Positions 16,356-20,547 of a DNA stretch of 20,547 nucleotides are shown in pieces. Origin of the DNA: CARZYU01 sp964370085 (GTDB taxonomy: Bacteria; Bacillota_I; Bacilli_A; RF39; UBA660); contig CAYJHI010000020.1 in NCBI GenBank assembly GCA_964370085.1, positions 1 to 20,547 of the forward strand, given 5' to 3'. Position 1 is the stretch's first letter; each line of letters begins with the position of its first letter. The position numbers were made by a program, and so were the translations under genes. The notes below the pieces were generated by a model, which saw only the letters and a program-made list of their open reading frames with translations, did not search any database and was not told the DNA's origin.

Positions 16356-17807
16356 TTACTTTCCTCCTTCTAAATTTAAACTAAGTTCTTGTTCTAAGTA
16401 ATATGCTAATTTATAAATAGTTTTTTCATCAAAGGCTTTACCAATAATATGTAAACCTATCGGCATATTTTCTTTTGAAAATCCTACTGGTAATGATAGT
16501 GCTGGAAGTCCTGCCATATTAACTGGAATAACTAAAATATCATCTAAGAAGCTTTTCATAGGATCATTAAGTCCTTCACCTAATTTAGGTGCTGTTGTTG
16601 TCGTTGTAGGTCCTATTAGTAAATCAAATTCATTAAATTTGTCTTCAAAACTTTTCTTAATATCATCTCTAATTCGCATTGCTTTATCATAATATATTTT
16701 AGCATTTTCTCCACTTAATAAGTATGAACCAACCATGATTCTTCTTTTAACTTCATCTCCAAATCCTTCAGCACGAGTTTTCTTATACATATCTTCTAAA
16801 TTAGCATATGTGTCTGTTCTATATCCATATCTTACTCCATCAAAACGAGCGAGATTACTACTAGCTTCACCCATAGCAATTATTTGATATAGATTAACGG
16901 CATTTTCTATATAGTCAATATCAACATAATCAATGATTGCACCTTTGTCTTCAAGCATCTTAATTGTTTCATTTATTTTATTACGAACTTCACTGCTAAC
17001 TATATCACTCATGAAATAGTTGACAACACCGATTTTCATACCAGTTATATTCTCTCCTATTAAACTAGTATAATCATCTACTAAAGTTTCACTAGATGTT
17101 AAATCAAACTCATCATGTCCCGCAATTACATTAAGTAAATTAGCATTTTCTTTAACTGTTCTAGTCATTGGCCCTAATTGATCTAAACTTGAACCAAATG
17201 CTACTACTCCATAACGAGATACTCTTCCATAAGTTGGTTTCATACCTACTATTCCACAGTAACTAGCAGGTTGTCTAATTGAACCACCTGTATCACTCCC
17301 TAAAGATAATGGTACTAATCTGGCAGATACACAAGATGCACTTCCTCCTGAAGATCCTCCTGTTACTAAACTTTGGTTATGTGGATTTAATGGTGCACCA
17401 AAGTAACTTGTTTCACTAGTAGATCCCATCGCAAACTCATCCATGTTTGTTTTACCAATAATAATCATGTGTTTTTCTTCAATCTTTTTTATAACAGTTG
17501 CATCATAAATAGGAATAAAATTACTAAGTATTTTAGATCCACATGTTGTAAGTAAATCCTTAGTTACTATATTATCTTTAATTGCAATAGGAATTCCAAA
17601 TAATAGATTATCTTCTTCAAAAGGAATGTTTTCTAATTTAAGCGCTTCTTTAACTGCACTCTCTTTATTTAAAGTTATAAAGGCATTTAACTCTTTTCTA
17701 GCTTCTATTCTTTCAAAACATTCATTTACTAAGTCAATTGGTTTAATTTTCTTTTCTGTTAATAAGTTATGTATTTCTTCTATTGTTAAATCGATATATT
17801 TATTCAT
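16356..17807 (-). CDS. gatA: Aspartyl/glutamyl-tRNA amidotransferase subunit A
   Basis: GatA is the glutaminase subunit of GatCAB: it releases ammonia from glutamine and passes it to GatB. The 483-residue length is standard. The amidase Ser-cisSer-Lys triad is complete: K77 in GIPIAIKDNI, S152 in TGGSSGGSAS (149-158) and S176 in LGSDTGGSIRQPAS (169-182). Each is two positions before the Staphylococcus aureus equivalents. Downstream motifs such as MKPTYGRVSRYG and the late LIGPTTTTTAPKLGE region also match the family. The ATG lies inside gatC (8 bp overlap), and gatB starts at the next base after the stop, so the three subunits should be made in stoichiometric amounts from one message. Confidence 0.98.
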   Translation of the reverse strand: MNKYIDLTIEEIHNLLTEKKIKPIDLVNECFERIEARKELNAFITLNKESAVKEALKLENIPFEEDNLLFGIPIAIKDNIVTKDLLTTCGSKILSNFIPIYDATVIKKIEEKHMIIIGKTNMDEFAMGSTSETSYFGAPLNPHNQSLVTGGSSGGSASCVSARLVPLSLGSDTGGSIRQPASYCGIVGMKPTYGRVSRYGVVAFGSSLDQLGPMTRTVKENANLLNVIAGHDEFDLTSSETLVDDYTSLIGENITGMKIGVVNYFMSDIVSSEVRNKINETIKMLEDKGAIIDYVDIDYIENAVNLYQIIAMGEASSNLARFDGVRYGYRTDTYANLEDMYKKTRAEGFGDEVKRRIMVGSYLLSGENAKIYYDKAMRIRDDIKKSFEDKFNEFDLLIGPTTTTTAPKLGEGLNDPMKSFLDDILVIPVNMAGLPALSLPVGFSKENMPIGLHIIGKAFDEKTIYKLAYYLEQELSLNLEGGK

Positions 17808-18096
17808 TTATCATCACCGGTACTTTTATAAAGTTCCCTTCTTTAGATGGGGCATTCTTCATTATTTCTTCTTCTGTTAAACTAGGTTTATTTTCATCTT
17901 CTCTTAATAAAGATTCATGTGTAATAGGACTAATTAAAATTTCTTCGTCATTATTAGTCACTTCTCTAATCTTATCTACTTCTTCCATTAGTATTCCTAA
18001 TTGTACTTTATACTTTTCTATATCGGCTTCACTTACTTTAATTCTAGCAAGGTGGGCAATATGTTTTACTTCTTTATCAGTTAATATCTTTGTCAT
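17800..18096 (-). CDS. gatC: Aspartyl/glutamyl-tRNA amidotransferase subunit C
   Basis: GatC is a small subunit that wraps around the GatA-GatB interface and stabilises the complex. The 98 residues match the usual size. The N-terminal helix motif VKHIAHLARIKVSEADIEKY (10-29) and the C-terminal pattern with LREDENKPSLT and NAPSKEGNFIKVPVMI are typical. It is first in gatCAB, preceded by AAAGGAG (18110-18104) 7 nt before the ATG and by its own promoter. It overlaps gatA by 8 bp. Confidence 0.97.
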   Translation of the reverse strand: MTKILTDKEVKHIAHLARIKVSEADIEKYKVQLGILMEEVDKIREVTNNDEEILISPITHESLLREDENKPSLTEEEIMKNAPSKEGNFIKVPVMINE

Positions 18097-18122
18097 ATAA
18101 TATCTCCTTTTATCTATACTAT

Positions 18123-18131
18123 ATTATAACA
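18123..18131 (-). promoter_or_regulatory. Extended -10 promoter of gatCAB
   Basis: On the minus strand TGT precedes a perfect TATAAT (18128-18123), forming a TGnTATAAT extended -10. No good -35 is found at 16-18 bp, where the terminator stem of the previous gene lies. The predicted start is near 18116, with a leader of about 20 nt carrying AAAGGAG. The element begins inside the T-run of the upstream terminator. Confidence 0.75.
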
Positions 18132-18155
18132 AAAAAATGCCAAAAAGGCATTATT
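18131..18155 (-). terminator. Rho-independent terminator of the BspA-like gene
   Basis: On the minus strand an AATGCC/GGCATT stem (6 bp) closes a TTTTT loop and runs straight into a T-tract ending at 18131. It begins about 20 bp after the stop codon of the BspA-like gene and ends where the gatC extended -10 begins. Confidence 0.85.
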
Positions 18156-18176
18156 TATCTTCTATTTTAAATTAAT

Positions 18177-20393
18177 TTATGGGTTATAAATAACCATACC
18201 TACATCACCTTGCCAATTATTACCTAATGAAGCAAAATCACTGGCATTTGATTTACCATCTACCGTTATTTCTAAACGATAGGAAAATCGAATATTAAAT
18301 GCGTTATTACCAATCAAAGTTACACTTTCAGGTATTGTTACTTCAGTTATATTATTTGCATCAAAAGCATTATTACCTATTGTGGTTAGTGTACTAGGTA
18401 ATGTTAAACTTTCAATAAATCCGTATCTCATTCCATAGTCTACAATGGTTGTTACTCCCTCTGGTATAACTACATTTTCTTTTCTCGCTCCTCCATAACC
18501 TATAATTGTTGTATAATCGATTGTGCCATCACTGTTCCTTTTGTAAATAAAGGCTTCTTCATCCACTAACATATTTTGTCCAAGAGCACCATATCCAATT
18601 GTAGTCACCGAACTTGGAATATCTATTGTAGTTAAATTATTGCCAAAAAAGGCATGAACTCCAATTTCTGTTATTGAATTTGGTAATATAACTGAGTTAA
18701 GTTCTGTATTATTGAATGCACTTTCTTGTATAATTGTGAACTGATTGGGAATTATAATATCTTTACTGGCTCCACCATAACTAATCAATATATGCGGATT
18801 AGCTGAATTATACATAAACGATTGCTCAGTAGGCAACAAATTTTTATTAAAAATTCCAACTGCTTTTAATATATCTTCTATTTTCCTTTCACTTGTTAGA
18901 TTGGAAATTTCATTGCTGTAAAATGCGTAGGAAGCTATAGAATATATACTCTGTGGTAAGTGAATGCTGTTAAGTTCATTTTCAGCAAAAGCGCGATAAC
19001 CGATACTCGTTACATTGTTATTTAGAGTAACACTTTTAAGTCCAACACTAACGAATGCGTAATTAGATATATCTGTAACTTGACTCGGTATAACAACATT
19101 ATCTTTTTTCGCACCTCCGTAACTTACTATACTTGTGTTATCGATCGTTCCATTACTGTTTCTTTTGTAGATAAAGGCTTGAGAATCAGATAATAAATTG
19201 TTATTTAAAATTCCACTTCCTAGACTAGTTACTCCATTCATTCCTGTATAAGTAGTCAATTGATTATCTCTTAAGGCATAACTTCCTATTGTTGTTACAC
19301 TATTAGGAATATTGATTGTTGTTAATATATTATTTTGAAAAGCTGAAGCTTCTATTGTGGTAACACTAGTAGGTATAACTACTTTACTTATTTCTTGTTC
19401 TATGAAAGAAGAGGCTCCTATTACTGTAGTATTATTTGGTATTTCAATATTATTTCTATTACTTCCTCCATAACTAATCAGTTTTGTTGTTTCTGTTCCG
19501 CTTGTATTTCTTTCATATATAAAGGCTTCGTTGTCTGGCAATTGATTATTGTTTAGAACTAATGACCCTAAGTTGGTAACACTATTAGGTATTACTACAT
19601 TTGTTATTTGATTATCTCTAAAAGCTGAGTCCCCTATTGTTGTAACACTATTAGGTATTATAAGGTTAGTTAAATTATTTTTATAAAAAGATGTTGAACC
19701 TATTGTTTGTAAAGTATTCGGAAAACTGACACTTATTATTCCTTCTTCCATAAAGGCTGAGTTTCCGACTGCTAGAACTTGCTCATTATTTATAGTGCTA
19801 GGTATCACTACATCTTTTGGACAACTACTATGATAATCTGTCACTGTATTTTGAATAAATCTAAAGCATGATCCGTAATCTAGACTTAGTTCTCTTTTAT
19901 CACTTGGAAATGTTAGTTCTTTATCAAATAATCCTGCATCTGAGCCTAATGTAACTAATTGGTTACTTCCACTGTTATTATCTATTCTTATCCTTAATAT
20001 TATTTTATCACTTTCACTTCCGTATGTTGTTAAAACCATTCCTTCTCTACTTGGTGGCATAGCATGATTTATATCATATGTTATTTCGACATTAGCATCT
20101 GCACTGTAATATAGGTTCACTTTAACATCTCTACTATTTACATTTGTTACTGTTATATCTAAATAAGTTGATCCTGTGGGTACAGTTATTTGATTATTAA
20201 CTAAATCATCACTTGTTATAACACTATATAAGTTACCAGTTATTATATTTAGAGCATTGTTATGTTCTATATTACTAGTAAATATAGCATACGAAAAAGA
20301 ACCTGTTAATAATACTATACTTAAAATAAGAAGTATTATTAACATTCCTTTTCTCTTTAAAATATTATTTTTAATCCAATACTTTATTCTCAT
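18177..20393 (-). CDS. Secreted BspA-like leucine-rich-repeat protein with TasA/camelysin-like N-terminus
   Basis: The 738-residue protein has a basic N-terminus, a hydrophobic core (about 17-30) and a probable cleavage site in TGSFSYA-IFTS (after A36), resembling SipW-processed TasA/camelysin substrates. Residues 37 to about 165 look like a beta-rich camelysin-type domain. After C176 and C191, BspA-type LRR_5 repeats run from about 192 to 700, with units like VTIPNSVTTIGDSAF. Four longer inserts (E/Q-A-F-I-Y ... SYGG) begin at 289, 405, 524 and 613. No LPXTG anchor or C-terminal helix is seen. BspA relatives act in adhesion and host or matrix contact; that role is inferred. The promoter puts the transcript start at the ATG; an internal Met17 start would lose the basic N-region. 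Confidence 0.88.
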   Translation of the reverse strand: MRIKYWIKNNILKRKGMLIILLILSIVLLTGSFSYAIFTSNIEHNNALNIITGNLYSVITSDDLVNNQITVPTGSTYLDITVTNVNSRDVKVNLYYSADANVEITYDINHAMPPSREGMVLTTYGSESDKIILRIRIDNNSGSNQLVTLGSDAGLFDKELTFPSDKRELSLDYGSCFRFIQNTVTDYHSSCPKDVVIPSTINNEQVLAVGNSAFMEEGIISVSFPNTLQTIGSTSFYKNNLTNLIIPNSVTTIGDSAFRDNQITNVVIPNSVTNLGSLVLNNNQLPDNEAFIYERNTSGTETTKLISYGGSNRNNIEIPNNTTVIGASSFIEQEISKVVIPTSVTTIEASAFQNNILTTINIPNSVTTIGSYALRDNQLTTYTGMNGVTSLGSGILNNNLLSDSQAFIYKRNSNGTIDNTSIVSYGGAKKDNVVIPSQVTDISNYAFVSVGLKSVTLNNNVTSIGYRAFAENELNSIHLPQSIYSIASYAFYSNEISNLTSERKIEDILKAVGIFNKNLLPTEQSFMYNSANPHILISYGGASKDIIIPNQFTIIQESAFNNTELNSVILPNSITEIGVHAFFGNNLTTIDIPSSVTTIGYGALGQNMLVDEEAFIYKRNSDGTIDYTTIIGYGGARKENVVIPEGVTTIVDYGMRYGFIESLTLPSTLTTIGNNAFDANNITEVTIPESVTLIGNNAFNIRFSYRLEITVDGKSNASDFASLGNNWQGDVGMVIYNP
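18489..19529 (-). repeat. Four copies of a long module within the BspA-like gene
   Basis: Within the coding sequence, a module of 18-23 codons, E/Q-A/S-F-I/M-Y ... SYGG (GYGG in the last copy), occurs at residues 289-310, 405-427, 524-541 and 613-635 (19529-19464, 19181-19113, 18824-18771, 18557-18489). Copies 1, 2 and 4 share the pattern Y-x-R-N-x-x-G-T; copy 3 is shortened. Spacing is 116, 119 and 89 residues, with two to four short LRR units between copies. Confidence 0.85.
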
Positions 20394-20399
20394 ATTTTT

Positions 20400-20428
20400 A
20401 TTATAAACTTAATTACAATTATATACAA
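20400..20428 (-). promoter_or_regulatory. Promoter of the BspA-like gene, predicted leaderless
   Basis: On the minus strand, -35 TTGTAT (20428-20423) and -10 TATAAT (20405-20400) are 17 bp apart. Only six bases separate the -10 from the ATG at 20393, so the predicted +1 falls on the A of the start codon and no Shine-Dalgarno site can be transcribed. Confidence 0.7.
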
Positions 20429-20435
20429 GGAAAAG

Positions 20436-20490
20436 AAAAAAACAAGTAACTAGAAAAGAAATATCACTTTACTTTTCTACTTGTTTTTTT
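20436..20490 (-). terminator. Terminator of the upstream partial gene
   Basis: Long AT-rich inverted repeat: 20490-20472 pairs with 20458-20436 (arms reading CAAGTA and GAAAAG with their complements, with a 4-nt bulge), loop of about 13 nt, followed by a T-run on the minus strand (20442-20436). It starts at the upstream gene's stop codon. The A-tract on the other side means it could work in both directions. Confidence 0.75.
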
Positions 20491-20547
20491 AATTAACTTT
20501 ATCTTCAAATTCTTCTTCTGTCCAAACTTGAATATTTAATTTGTTTG
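20489..20547 (-). CDS. 3' end of an upstream gene, possibly DNA ligase LigA
   Basis: An open frame enters from the right edge and ends at TAA (20491-20489). It reads NKLNIQVWTEEEFEDKVN. A short 'x-x-I-x-V-x-x-E-E-E-F' tail like this is common at the end of the BRCT domain of NAD-dependent DNA ligase, and ligA is often found just upstream of gatC in Bacilli. Eighteen residues cannot prove the identity. The terminator directly after the stop supports it being a real gene end. Confidence 0.6.
   Translation of the reverse strand, partial: NKLNIQVWTEEEFEDKVN

Noticed and set aside
18489..19529. Regular repeats considered as a CRISPR array or DNA satellite
   Set aside because: Repeats are imperfect, in frame and encode an LRR-type protein; units are longer and more diverged than CRISPR repeats, and no cas genes are present.
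1..20547. tRNA, rRNA, insertion sequence, phage or toxin-antitoxin genes
   Set aside because: Nothing recognisable was found on either strand; the intergenic spaces are too short and are accounted for by promoters and terminators.

Overview
The window looks like a chromosomal segment of a low-GC Gram-positive bacterium (Bacilli/Firmicutes). The exact lineage is inferred only: gene content, strong Shine-Dalgarno sites and the very AT-rich sequence fit host-associated Bacilli related to the Mollicutes. TGA is used as a genuine stop (for example at 2542-2544 and 11551-11553), so the standard bacterial code applies. Every supported gene lies on the minus strand, so the window is best read from high to low coordinates.

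Upstream end (20547 to about 18130). The last 18 codons of a gene that may be ligA end at 20489 and are followed by a hairpin terminator. A self-contained cassette follows: a strong promoter, a 738-residue secreted BspA-like leucine-rich-repeat protein with a TasA/camelysin-like N-terminus, and its own terminator. The promoter places the predicted transcription start on the ATG itself.

Housekeeping block (18130 to 14946). An extended -10 promoter, fused to the preceding terminator, drives gatC-gatA-gatB. These encode the amidotransferase that makes Gln-tRNAGln and/or Asn-tRNAAsn.

Mixed operon (14943 to 8564). A new promoter in the end of gatB drives six closely packed genes: an unrecognised 149-residue membrane-anchored protein, a sensor with two solute-binding-like modules and a GGDEF-type domain (motif altered to DGNEF), a YihY/BrkB membrane protein, a stand-alone GlmU-like left-handed beta-helix acetyltransferase, pyrimidine-nucleoside phosphorylase, and a CapA-family lipoprotein. 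A terminator that overlaps the capA-like stop codon closes the unit.

Exopolysaccharide operon (8521 to the left edge). A clear promoter drives a phosphoglycosyl transferase, a double GT4 glycosyltransferase (EpsD-like joined to EpsF-like), a Wzy-like polymerase joined to a GT2 glycosyltransferase, another GT2, a polysaccharide pyruvyl transferase, a Wzx-type flippase, and the first codons of a further gene. The content resembles a condensed version of the Bacillus subtilis epsD-epsL segment. The genes would load a first sugar on undecaprenyl phosphate, extend and decorate it, flip it and polymerise it outside the membrane. No chain-length regulator or tyrosine kinase gene is present in the part seen.

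No tRNA, rRNA, CRISPR array, insertion sequence or phage gene was recognised. The most unusual points are the two gene fusions in the polysaccharide operon, the altered GGDEF motif, the stand-alone GlmU-like protein with a changed substrate loop, and the regulatory layout of the BspA-like gene.
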